The notes under the pieces are model-generated. The model was not told where the DNA came from. It saw nothing but the letters and a program-made list of their open reading frames with translations, and ran no database searches. A program made the translations under genes and the position numbers. Shown one piece after another: positions 1 to 6,380 of a stretch of 6,800 nucleotides of DNA. Location of the stretch: contig JAOZLK010000244.1 in assembly GCA_029934875.1 (NCBI GenBank), positions 1 to 6,800 of the forward strand, in the 5' to 3' direction. The first letter of the stretch is position 1. The number at the start of each line of letters is the position of its first letter. Source of the DNA: Bacteroidales bacterium. Its GTDB lineage: Bacteria > Bacteroidota > Bacteroidia > Bacteroidales > GCA-2748055.

Positions 1-1
1 C

Positions 2-745
2 GACCGTATTGCCGATCCAGCCGCTGGTTCGTACTACCTTGAAAACCTGACAGATTCTCTTGCTGAAAAAGCCTGGGAACTGTTCAGGGAAATTGAGAAC
101 ATTGGGGGCTTCAGGGTGGCTCTTGAAAAAGGTTTCGTGCAGGGTCTGCTGTCCAAATCCAAACAAAAGAAGCTCGACCGAATGGCCTCAGGGCGAGATC
201 ACCTCTTGGGCACCAATGCCTTCCCAAATTTCCATGAACTTATCCTTGACCAATATACAGAAGAAGCGATCACTGAACTACCTGAGCCCACCCTGAGCCC
301 CATCAGGCCCTTCCGAATCGCTTCTATGTTCGAGGACCTTAGACTGGAGACAGAAAAAAGCGGGAAGCGACCGTCGGTATTTCTTTTTAAATATGGTTCT
401 CCGGCCTGGGCTACAGCCAGGGCAGGCTTCTCCGGTAACTTTTTTGCCTGTGCTGGATATGAGATTCTGGACCAGCCGGCCTTCACCTCTATAGAGGCGG
501 GGATAAAAGCAGCAAAAAAAGCTGATCCTGATATTCTTGTTCTCTGCAGTGCTGATGATAACTACTCCTCCATGGCAGCTTCGCTTTCCGAAGCAATGGG
601 ACAGGATACCGTTCTGGTGGTGGCTGGAAATCCCACAGAATCTATGGAGCAACTTCAAGGGTATGGCATAAAACAATTCATCCATATGAGGACCAATCTG
701 CTGGAAACGCTCCAGGAGTTCAACAAGCATCTTTTGAAATCCTGA
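2..745 (+). CDS. mutA: Methylmalonyl-CoA mutase small subunit, 3' part only
   Basis: This is the last 247 residues of the non-catalytic (beta) subunit that pairs with MutB; the start lies upstream of the window, so the first in-frame ATG at 116 is internal. Residues 1-37 (DRIADPAAGSYYLENL and onward, through EIENIGGF) match the corresponding part of MutB in this window ([16 protein letters not shown], then EEIEDLGG), which shows the shared TIM-barrel fold. LGTNAFPN near residue 70 corresponds to VGVNQYRL of MutB. From about residue 118 to the end comes a flavodoxin-like domain that corresponds to the cobalamin-binding domain. Where MutB has [10 protein letters not shown] this chain has KYGSPAWATA, so the DxHxxG cobalt-ligand motif is gone, as is normal for the small subunit, which is structural. 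It stops at 743-745 and mutB starts 36 bases later, so the two are probably co-transcribed and translated in equal amounts. The upstream promoter and any cobalamin riboswitch are outside the window. Confidence 0.95.
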   Translation, partial: DRIADPAAGSYYLENLTDSLAEKAWELFREIENIGGFRVALEKGFVQGLLSKSKQKKLDRMASGRDHLLGTNAFPNFHELILDQYTEEAITELPEPTLSPIRPFRIASMFEDLRLETEKSGKRPSVFLFKYGSPAWATARAGFSGNFFACAGYEILDQPAFTSIEAGIKAAKKADPDILVLCSADDNYSSMAASLSEAMGQDTVLVVAGNPTESMEQLQGYGIKQFIHMRTNLLETLQEFNKHLLKS

Positions 746-781
746 CTTTAATCCGGCATCACTCACCTTATACTATTTATC

Positions 782-2917
782 ATGAATCGTCCCGATTTTA
801 ATAACATAGACTTCAGAGATTTAAATATCTCTAAAAGAACTAATAGTTCAAGTGAAACCTGGGAAACTCCAGAGCATATCGAGATTAAATCTTCCTATGC
901 TAAAGAGGACCTGGAAGAGATGGAGCATCTCAGCTATGCAGCAGGCCTTCCTCCCTTTCTAAGGGGGCCTTATTCTGCCATGTTTGCCATGCGACCCTGG
1001 ACCATCAGGCAATATGCCGGTTTCTCAACAGCAGAGGAGTCCAATGCTTTCTACCGAAGGAACCTTGCAGCAGGGCAAAAGGGCCTTTCGGTAGCTTTCG
1101 ACCTGGCGACCCATCGTGGATATGATTCTGACCATGAGCGGGTGGTTGGTGACGTTGGTAAAGCAGGTGTTGCCATCGATTCAATCCTGGACATGAAGAT
1201 CCTCTTTGACCAGATCCCCCTGGATAAAATGTCAGTTTCCATGACCATGAATGGTGCTGTACTACCCATTTTGGCCTTTTATATTGTAGCGGGCCTTGAG
1301 CAGGGGGCTTCCCTGGAGGAATTAAGCGGGACTATCCAAAATGATATTCTGAAGGAGTTTATGGTACGTAATACCTACATCTATCCTCCCTCAAGCTCCA
1401 TGAAAATAATTGCAGATATTTTCGAATACACATCCAGGAAGATGCCAAAATTTAACAGCATCAGTATTTCAGGATACCACATGCAGGAGGCAGGTGCTAC
1501 GGCAGACTTAGAACTTGCCTATACCCTGGCCGATGGACTGGAGTATTTGCGCACCGGGGTGGAAGCTGGGATCGATATTGACGCCTTTGCTCCCAGGCTA
1601 TCCTTTTTCTGGGCCATCGGTATGAACCATTTTATGGAAATAGCCAAAATGCGGGCGGCCCGCATGCTATGGGCAAAAATTGTAAAGCAGTTCAATCCGA
1701 AGAATCCCAAATCCATGGCCCTGAGAACCCACTCTCAGACTTCGGGATGGAGCCTGACTGAGCAGGACCCCTTTAATAATGTGCCCAGAACTTCAGTTGA
1801 GGCAATGGCAGCAGTTTTAGGACATACCCAATCCCTCCATACAAATGCCCTGGATGAAGCTATCGCTCTTCCCACAGATTTTTCAGCCCGGATTGCCCGA
1901 AATACCCAGTTGCATCTACAGGAAGAAACTGAGATTTGCAGGAGCTTAGATCCCTGGGCAGGTTCACACTACGTGGAAACGCTCACTCATGAAATTACTC
2001 AGAGGGCCTGGGAACTTATCGAAGAAATTGAGGACCTTGGGGGAATGGCAAATGCCATTGAAACAGGAATTCCTAAAATGAGAATCGAAGAGGCTGCCGC
2101 CAGGAAGCAGGCAAGAATCGACAGCGGTAAAGATATCATTGTGGGCGTGAACCAGTACCGCCTCGAAAAGGAAGATCCCATCGACATCCTGGAGGTGGAT
2201 AATACAGCCGTCAGGCAGTCTCAGCTCGACCGCCTCAAGAAACTTAAAGCGGAAAGAAATAGTGAAGATGTGAAAGCTTCACTTGTTGCTATATCTGATT
2301 GTGTTAAAAGTGGTAATGGCAATTTACTTGAACTATCCATTGAAGCAGCTAAGATGCGGGCTACACTGGGAGAAATTTCCTCAGCCATTGAAGAGGTATC
2401 GGGTAGATACAAAGCAGTGATACGCTCCATCTCAGGGGTTTATTCCCAGGAATCCGGCCAGGATGAAACTTTTGCAGAAGCGTGCAGTATGGCCAGTGAA
2501 TTCGCAGCCAAAAATGGTCGGCAGCCCAGAATCATGGTTGCCAAAATGGGACAGGACGGACACGATCGCGGAGCAAAAGTGGTAAGCACGGGTTATGCAG
2601 ATATGGGATTTGATGTGGACATTGGCCCGCTCTTTCAGACACCTGCAGAAGCAGCAAAGCAAGCGGTGGAGAATGACGTTCACATACTCGGCGTATCATC
2701 CCTGGCAGGCGGACACAAGACACTGATTCCCCAGGTAATTGAAGAGCTGAGGAAACTGGGTCGTGAAGATATTATGCTTATTGCCGGGGGAGTTATTCCT
2801 GCCCAGGACTATGAATATCTTTACCAGGCAGGTGTAACTGCCATTTTCGGACCCGGAACCAAAATTTCCATGGCAGGCAAGGAAATCCTCAAAGTTATGC
2901 TCGAGACTTACGGCTAA
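782..2917 (+). CDS. mutB: Methylmalonyl-CoA mutase large (catalytic) subunit
   Basis: A complete 711-residue cytoplasmic enzyme that uses adenosylcobalamin to interconvert (R)-methylmalonyl-CoA and succinyl-CoA, the radical rearrangement of the propionate pathway. The N-terminal TIM barrel (about residues 30-540) carries the substrate-site block [18 protein letters not shown], with Tyr78 at the position of the catalytic Tyr89 of the Propionibacterium enzyme. Arg196 ([12 protein letters not shown]) and His233 ([11 protein letters not shown]) correspond to its Arg207 and His244. The C-terminal cobalamin domain (about 575-711) has [10 protein letters not shown] with His594 as the lower cobalt ligand plus Lys588 and Asp592, followed by SSLAGGH and GGVIP. 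All key residues are present, so the enzyme should be active. Length and end match the family. The ATG at 782 follows an A/T-rich leader without a Shine-Dalgarno sequence, which is normal in Bacteroidota. The neighbour mutA supplies the partner subunit of the heterodimer. Confidence 0.98.
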   Translation: MNRPDFNNIDFRDLNISKRTNSSSETWETPEHIEIKSSYAKEDLEEMEHLSYAAGLPPFLRGPYSAMFAMRPWTIRQYAGFSTAEESNAFYRRNLAAGQKGLSVAFDLATHRGYDSDHERVVGDVGKAGVAIDSILDMKILFDQIPLDKMSVSMTMNGAVLPILAFYIVAGLEQGASLEELSGTIQNDILKEFMVRNTYIYPPSSSMKIIADIFEYTSRKMPKFNSISISGYHMQEAGATADLELAYTLADGLEYLRTGVEAGIDIDAFAPRLSFFWAIGMNHFMEIAKMRAARMLWAKIVKQFNPKNPKSMALRTHSQTSGWSLTEQDPFNNVPRTSVEAMAAVLGHTQSLHTNALDEAIALPTDFSARIARNTQLHLQEETEICRSLDPWAGSHYVETLTHEITQRAWELIEEIEDLGGMANAIETGIPKMRIEEAAARKQARIDSGKDIIVGVNQYRLEKEDPIDILEVDNTAVRQSQLDRLKKLKAERNSEDVKASLVAISDCVKSGNGNLLELSIEAAKMRATLGEISSAIEEVSGRYKAVIRSISGVYSQESGQDETFAEACSMASEFAAKNGRQPRIMVAKMGQDGHDRGAKVVSTGYADMGFDVDIGPLFQTPAEAAKQAVENDVHILGVSSLAGGHKTLIPQVIEELRKLGREDIMLIAGGVIPAQDYEYLYQAGVTAIFGPGTKISMAGKEILKVMLETYG

Positions 2918-3116
2918 AACTCCCCCCGCTCTCTCGCCAGATGAGGTAAAAGAATATTTCGGGAAAGAAGAGCTGGAAGTATACAATGACTCATCCCGGC
3001 TCGTGGATGATCTAAGACAGCTCGAGGAGACCACCCTGGCCCTTCTGATATTGACCAGCGGAAACTTCTCAGGATTAGACCTCAACAAGCTGGCTTCCGA
3101 GCTTGCAAACGGATAA
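2916..3116 (+). CDS. Small open frame behind mutB, no normal start codon
   Basis: Directly behind mutB, in its +1 frame, 66 codons read as plausible protein: a proline-rich lead (KTPPALSP), an acidic helical stretch (DEVKEYFGKEELEVYNDSSR), a leucine-rich amphipathic stretch (LVDDLRQLEETTLALLILTS) and a helical tail (LDLNKLASELANG), then TAA at 3114-3116. The frame is open back to 2838, just after a TAA at 2835-2837, but contains no ATG, GTG or TTG before the GTG at 3003, which would leave only 37 residues and has no visible ribosome site. A CTG at 2838 is the only near-cognate start at the beginning. Options are a non-standard start, a frameshift at the mutB stop (GGC TAA AAC) that would extend MutB by about 66 residues, a gene that has lost its start, or a one-base sequence error. 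I do not recognise the family. Codon choice resembles mutB (many C- and G-ending codons). The coordinates cover the protein-like part, not a proven gene. Confidence 0.4.
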   Translation, partial: KTPPALSPDEVKEYFGKEELEVYNDSSRLVDDLRQLEETTLALLILTSGNFSGLDLNKLASELANG

Positions 3117-3133
3117 TTTTTTTTCGGTTTTTC

Positions 3134-3164
3134 TTTGTAAATCTCATTTTAGATTCTATTTTTG
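3134..3164 (+). promoter_or_regulatory. Bacteroidota-type promoter for tRNA-Glu
   Basis: TTTG at 3134-3137 and TATTTTTG at 3157-3164 match the Bacteroidota -33/-7 consensus (TTTG, TAnnTTTG), with a 19-base spacer. Transcription should start a few bases past 3164, which leaves a 5' leader of roughly 30 bases ahead of the mature tRNA at 3204. Both boxes are complete matches, so this is the best-supported promoter in the window. It also makes the tRNA independent of mutB read-through. Confidence 0.75.
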
Positions 3165-3203
3165 CACTCCGGTTACAATTTTAGCCGTTGTTCTAAACAA
3201 TAC

Positions 3204-3275
3204 GGTCCGTTCGTCTAGGGGTTAGGACGCCAGGTTTTCATCCTGGTAACAGGGGTTCGATTCCCCTACGGACTG
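3204..3275 (+). tRNA. tRNA-Glu (anticodon UUC)
   Basis: The cloverleaf folds completely. The acceptor arm is GGTCCGT (3204-3210) with ACGGACT (3268-3274), seven pairs with a G-T wobble as the first. The D arm is GTC/GAC around TAGGGGTTAG. The anticodon stem is CCAGG (3230-3234) with CCTGG (3242-3246) and the loop TTTTCAT, with anticodon TTC at 3237-3239. The T arm is AGGGG TTCGATT CCCCT (3251-3267). The discriminator base is G at 3275. It carries glutamate for GAA and GAG codons. The CCA end is not encoded (CAT follows), so it is added after transcription. No intron or 3' duplication is seen, and no integrase lies next to it in the window. Confidence 0.97.
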
Positions 3276-3284
3276 CATATAAAG

Positions 3285-3324
3285 AGGCGTATTCACTTAT
3301 ACACAAGGTGTTTACGCCTTTTTT
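3285..3324 (+). terminator. Intrinsic terminator behind tRNA-Glu
   Basis: AGGCGTA (3285-3291) pairs perfectly with TACGCCT (3313-3319), and the run of six T is at 3319-3324. Inside, CAC (3294-3296) and GTG (3308-3310) can add three more pairs after a symmetric TT/TT mismatch. It lies ten bases past the end of the tRNA and closes a short single-gene transcript. Confidence 0.85.
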
Positions 3325-3333
3325 CATTTCTAC

Positions 3334-3367
3334 TACTGAAACTATACTGAAACAAATCATTGATTTG
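3334..3367. repeat. Tandem TACTGAAAC pair fused to a 15-base palindrome
   Basis: TACTGAAAC occurs twice with an 11-base period (3334-3342, 3345-3353), about one helical turn. The last base of the second copy is the first base of the perfect palindrome CAAATCA-T-TGATTTG (3353-3367). The arrangement looks like protein-binding half-sites on one face of the DNA, or the arm and core sites of a recombinase next to a tRNA 3' end. Neither is shown: the window has no matching regulator or integrase. The repeats themselves are certain; their role is not. Confidence 0.5.
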
Positions 3368-3529
3368 CTCCAGCCCTATTTAGTGAGCCCAAATAAGCCT
3401 CATCCTTAGCCCCTTTTTCAAGAGATCCCTTGATATTAAGCATGTTGAGATAATCCATATATGGGCTTTATATGAGGTCGCTTTTCTGCTCAATCACTTC
3501 CCATGATCATATCTGTTAAATAGTTGCCC

Positions 3530-3559
3530 TTGCATTTCAGCTGATTATCATTAGATTTA
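3530..3559 (+). promoter_or_regulatory. Candidate promoter for the MG2/plug gene
   Basis: TTG at 3530-3532 and TAGATTTA at 3552-3559 resemble the Bacteroidota TTTG / TAnnTTTG boxes. The -7 box differs from consensus only in its last base, and the spacer is 19 bases, as in the tRNA promoter of this window. The spacer contains the palindrome TGATTATCA (3542-3550), a position where a bound regulator would block polymerase. This would give a leader of about 85-90 bases before the ATG at 3655. A second, poorer -7-like string, TATAGTTTG (3623-3631), has one base too many between TA and TTTG and no good upstream box. Confidence 0.4.
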
Positions 3560-3595
3560 TTATGTCAACAACCCCAACATCCTAATGATTCTATC

Positions 3596-3616
3596 CAGAT
3601 TAATGTGTCTAATCTG
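3596..3616 (+). promoter_or_regulatory. Leader hairpin or operator before the MG2/plug gene
   Basis: CAGATTA (3596-3602) and TAATCTG (3610-3616) form a perfect 7-base inverted repeat with a 7-base loop, 38 bases before the ATG at 3655. It could be an RNA hairpin in the leader or an operator, since its arms resemble the TGATT/AATCA half-sites nearby. It has no T-run, so it is not a terminator. Confidence 0.4.
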
Positions 3617-3654
3617 ATCATCTATAGTTTGTGATTAATCAAGATTTCTATATA

Positions 3655-6090
3655 ATGAGGTTTCTCATGAAATTATTAGGCTTGCTCTTTTCCTCAACTC
3701 TCTGGATTCTAATCCTGGGATTTACAACTTTTTCCAGTTCTGATAATAAGATTCAGCATCTAATTGCAAAGACGAACTTTTTCAGTTTACGCTTTCCACT
3801 GGAGAATATTTATCTTCATTTAGACCGGCCTTCGTACTGGGCAAACGAAGATATCTGGTTTAAAGCCTATGTCCAGAACTCTCCAATTAAAGAGTGCAAC
3901 CTGTATGTTGAATTAGTAAATCCCTCGGGATCCGTGGTCTACAAAAACATAGCCTGGGTGCAAAATGGATTGGCTTACGGCGATTTCCATTTGGCGGACA
4001 CCCTTTCCAGTGGTATATATCAGATTAGGGCTTATACAAACTGGATGCGGAACTTTGATGATGTATGGTTCTTTCGAAAGGACCTTGTAATCTGGAATGT
4101 CTTCGACAAGGAATTTCAGACGGAATCATCAGAACTGAAAGCCAGAGATATTGACTTGCAGTTTTTTCCTGAAGGGGGAACATTTATTGCCGGAGCAAAA
4201 AACAAAGTTGCTTTTAAAGCTACTGATAAACAAGGCAAAGGGATTGATTTTGAAGGGATAATTATTGATAATTCCGGCAATAAAGTTGCTGACATAAAAA
4301 GTACATATAAAGGAATAGGAAGCTTTGTTTTTCAAGCAGAAAAAGGGAGGACGTATTCGGCTGAATTGAGTTTTCCAGGAAATATTACAAGGAATATTAG
4401 CCTTCCAAAACCAGAAGAAGAAGGAGTTATTCTGGCAATTAACGCTTTGAATCCTTCAAGAATCGAGATTCAGCTGATAGAGAAATCTTTCGATTTAGAT
4501 AAAGATCAAATACCAGGATACATTGTTGTTGGCCAAAGTGGTGGTGAAATTTGTTACCATACTGAAGTTGCAACAAAAAGAGGAATCAAGAACATTGAAA
4601 TTGAGAAACATTCCCTTCCGGGAGGCATAATTAAATTCACCTTGTTCGATTCGAACTTCATTCCTGTATGCGAAAGACTGATTTTTAACAATCATGTAAA
4701 TGTTGTTAATCTCGCTGTTAAGGCAGAAAAATCAAACTATTTACCGCGCGAAAAGGTGAAAATTGGCCTACTGGCTTATACGAATGGCGAAGAGCCTTGT
4801 TTAAGTAACCTCTCCATGTCGGTTTACAATGCAGCGAGCCAATTGAAGGAGGAAAAATATCCAAATAATATCTTCACCCAATTTTTACTCAACTCCGATC
4901 TTAAAGGACACATCGAGAATCCGGCATTTTATTTTAAAGACGATAGTTTGAATACTATGCTCGCCCTGGATAATCTGATGCTCACACATGGTTACAGGGA
5001 ATTTGAATGGAAGGAGATCCTGGAGGATGAGTATCCGGAAATTAAATACCAGCCCGAGCCCTCAATTGAATTAAAGGGAAAAGTTATTTCAAGTCAGATG
5101 AACAGGCCGGTTGTCGATGGCAAGGTTACCATGATGACCATAAAAAGTTTACTTGCAGTTTATGAAGACGAAACAGACTCCCTGGGGCAATTCCTGTTCC
5201 CCAATCTGTTTTTCTACGATACCCTACATGTTTCCTTAAAAGCAGTGAATAGGAAAGGAAGAAACACGACTACTATAAAAATAGATAGTAGCTCAAGCAC
5301 ATCTCCATTTTCAAGTTATCTTCCTTATGCATATGAGTATAAGAGACAGAAACAGGTTCAGACCTTATTCTACCTCGGTGAAACAAAAAGTGAGCTCATC
5401 AGAACGAAATGGAGTTTAAGCGATACGATTCCATTTGATGATGTTTATGTGGTCGCCCGAAAAATGGAAAAGGATGATGGCCATCCCCGGATATATATGG
5501 AAGCCGATTATGTTTTTGATGTGGAAGAGGCAGATTATTTGACAGGCAACATTTTTATATCTGTCGAGGACAAATTCCCTGGAGTCAGATATGTAGGTGG
5601 TGATATCGATGGGGACTTCTATGCCAGGGGTGACCGTGTATTAATCTATATGGATGGAATGGAGATCAGGACTGAAATGATTGCAAATTTACCCGTCCAG
5701 ATGTTTGATAAAGTGGAATATGTAAAATCAGGCATGTCAGTTGGAATAAATTATAAAGGAGGCATCCTCTTTTTCTATGCTAAACGCGGAATGAAAAACT
5801 TCAGCACTCCATTGAAGACCTTTGGTATGGCAAGCGGACGAATCATAGGCTATTCTGTAAGCCGTAAGTTTTACTCGCCTCAATATGATTCAAGTGAACC
5901 AGCCCAGGAGAAGGAGGATTACAGGCCAACAATTTATTGGAATCCTGTACTCAGAACGGATTCTACCGGATTTGCCCAAGTTGATTTTTATAACAGCGAT
6001 GAAATTGGCGATATGCGGATTGTTGTGGAAGGTGTAACATCTGACGGAAGGCCTTGTAGAGGAGAGGCGAGCTATAAAGTCAGATATTAA
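3655..6090 (+). CDS. Exported MG2-domain protein with TonB-plug-like domain, no barrel
   Basis: The protein has 811 residues from the ATG at 3655; the ATG at 3667 is an equally good start, and the GTG at 3631 is less likely because it adds polar residues before the signal. A hydrophobic segment (LLGLLFSSTLWILILG) acts as signal peptide or anchor, with no lipobox cysteine. About residues 50-142 form an MG2 macroglobulin-like domain (ENIYLHLDRPSYWANEDIWF, then GIYQIRAYTNWM). Beta-rich modules follow. About 470-545 resembles a carboxypeptidase regulatory-like domain (IELKGKVISSQMNRPVVDGK, DSLGQFLFPNL). About 594-712 resembles a TonB receptor plug (NIFISVEDKFPGVRYVGG, VLIYMDGMEI, FDKVEYVKSG, GGILFFYAKRG). 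A terminal block (IYWNPVLRTDSTGFAQVDFY) matches the end typical of this Bacteroidota family. It lacks the alpha-2-macroglobulin thioester motif GCGEQ and any outer-membrane barrel, so it is neither a protease inhibitor nor a transporter by itself. It probably works in the periplasm or at the outer membrane; the exact role is unknown. It is more A/T-rich than mutB and appears to be a single-gene unit. Confidence 0.85.
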   Translation: MRFLMKLLGLLFSSTLWILILGFTTFSSSDNKIQHLIAKTNFFSLRFPLENIYLHLDRPSYWANEDIWFKAYVQNSPIKECNLYVELVNPSGSVVYKNIAWVQNGLAYGDFHLADTLSSGIYQIRAYTNWMRNFDDVWFFRKDLVIWNVFDKEFQTESSELKARDIDLQFFPEGGTFIAGAKNKVAFKATDKQGKGIDFEGIIIDNSGNKVADIKSTYKGIGSFVFQAEKGRTYSAELSFPGNITRNISLPKPEEEGVILAINALNPSRIEIQLIEKSFDLDKDQIPGYIVVGQSGGEICYHTEVATKRGIKNIEIEKHSLPGGIIKFTLFDSNFIPVCERLIFNNHVNVVNLAVKAEKSNYLPREKVKIGLLAYTNGEEPCLSNLSMSVYNAASQLKEEKYPNNIFTQFLLNSDLKGHIENPAFYFKDDSLNTMLALDNLMLTHGYREFEWKEILEDEYPEIKYQPEPSIELKGKVISSQMNRPVVDGKVTMMTIKSLLAVYEDETDSLGQFLFPNLFFYDTLHVSLKAVNRKGRNTTTIKIDSSSSTSPFSSYLPYAYEYKRQKQVQTLFYLGETKSELIRTKWSLSDTIPFDDVYVVARKMEKDDGHPRIYMEADYVFDVEEADYLTGNIFISVEDKFPGVRYVGGDIDGDFYARGDRVLIYMDGMEIRTEMIANLPVQMFDKVEYVKSGMSVGINYKGGILFFYAKRGMKNFSTPLKTFGMASGRIIGYSVSRKFYSPQYDSSEPAQEKEDYRPTIYWNPVLRTDSTGFAQVDFYNSDEIGDMRIVVEGVTSDGRPCRGEASYKVRY

Positions 6091-6176
6091 TTTTATGAGG
6101 ATAAGTTGCTTTTGACAATACTTTTAAAAATTCCATGGAACTTAGCTAACATCCTAACCTTTTCTCTAAATCCAGA

Positions 6177-6198
6177 CCCCAAACCCCCACCCTACCCC
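6177..6198 (-). other. G-quadruplex motif on the minus strand
   Basis: On the plus strand four C-runs of 4, 5, 3 and 4 bases (6177-6180, 6184-6188, 6190-6192, 6195-6198) are separated by AAA, A and TA. The minus strand therefore reads four G-runs of at least three with loops of 2, 1 and 3 bases, which fits the strictest quadruplex pattern and predicts a very stable fold. It starts 87 bases past the stop codon of the MG2/plug gene. It would appear in RNA only if the minus-strand gene is transcribed far past its stop. Confidence 0.7.
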
Positions 6199-6220
6199 AC
6201 CTTACTTCCTGACTCTCAAT

Positions 6221-6380
6221 TAGTTGCGATATTCACACATGCGTTTTAAGGCCCTTTTTAGCCCCATATAAGGACTTTCTCCTTTCGCTAGCTCTACCAC
6301 TAACGAACCATAGATCGTTGTCATATGAAGCCTTAAAGGGCTTTAAACCAAGTATTTATGCATTTGAGTAAATGCAACTA
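6221..6380. repeat. Large imperfect inverted repeat between convergent genes
   Basis: Nested arms face each other over 160 bases. TAGTTGC (6221-6227) pairs with GCAACTA (6374-6380); ATGC (6239-6242) pairs with GCAT (6360-6363). TTTAAGGCCCTTT (6245-6257) pairs with AAAGGGCTTTAAA (6335-6347), 13 pairs with one G-T. After a symmetric 7x7 internal loop, CATAT (6265-6269) pairs with ATATG (6323-6327), and AACGA (6302-6306) pairs with TCGTT (6315-6319) around an 8-base tip. The right arm can also fold alone as TGCATTT-GAGT-AAATGCA (6359-6376). The unequal spacing in the outer arms suggests decay by small insertions. It could be a structured RNA, a two-way terminator, or a remnant of a small palindromic repeat element. 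Confidence 0.55.

Larger units (their letters stand above)
3325..3654. other. Gene-free gap between tRNA-Glu and the MG2/plug gene
   Basis: About 330 bases with no credible gene on either strand. It holds several small symmetric sequences. Two copies of TACTGAAAC (3334-3342 and 3345-3353) lie 11 bases apart and run into the palindrome CAAATCATTGATTTG (3353-3367). Arms 3398-3412 and 3463-3477 (CCTCAT, five unpaired, GCCC against GGGC, five unpaired, ATGAGG) form a long-loop inverted repeat. Smaller palindromes are CCATATATGG (3455-3464), ATGATCAT (3503-3510), TGATTATCA (3542-3550) and TGATTAATCA (3632-3641). Many share the TGATT/AATCA half-site. A candidate promoter and leader hairpin for the next gene are listed separately. 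Confidence 0.6.

Noticed and set aside
2..745. Loss of the cobalt-ligand motif in MutA as a damaging mutation
   Set aside because: The small subunit normally lacks DxHxxG; it is structural, and MutB in this window keeps the intact motif.
199..766. Minus-strand open frames opposite mutA (95 and 162 residues)
   Set aside because: They lie fully opposite a clear mutase coding frame, have no family signature and are read in frames left open by the codon bias of mutA.
1051..3088. Several minus-strand open frames opposite mutB and its downstream region (62-130 residues)
   Set aside because: Shadows of the mutB frame and of the open frame behind it; composition rich in serine, arginine and leucine without domain patterns.
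3086..3124. Possible terminator behind mutB: CAAGCT/AGCTTG hairpin (3086-3105) followed by eight T (3117-3124)
   Set aside because: The stem is only six pairs and ends 11 bases before the T-run, too far for a standard intrinsic terminator. The T-run may still help end the mutAB transcript.
3204..3400. Integrated element at the tRNA-Glu 3' end
   Set aside because: No integrase gene and no repeated copy of the tRNA 3' end were found in the window.
3357..3458. 33-residue minus-strand frame in the gap behind the tRNA (starts MDYLNMLNIKGSLEKGAK)
   Set aside because: It reads smoothly but is short, has no recognisable family and no promoter, and such lengths are expected by chance in this kind of DNA. 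It could be a gene scrap, but I cannot support it.
3631..3654. GTG at 3631 as the start of the MG2/plug gene
   Set aside because: It would put polar residues (INQDFYI) ahead of the signal segment and overlaps the palindrome TGATTAATCA; ATG at 3655 or 3667 gives a normal signal peptide.
4129..4695. Minus-strand open frames opposite the MG2/plug gene
   Set aside because: Opposite a well-supported protein; no motifs or start context.
6131..6140. TTCCATGGAA palindrome behind the MG2/plug gene
   Set aside because: A lone 10-base palindrome without loop or T-run; too short to call a terminator or an operator.
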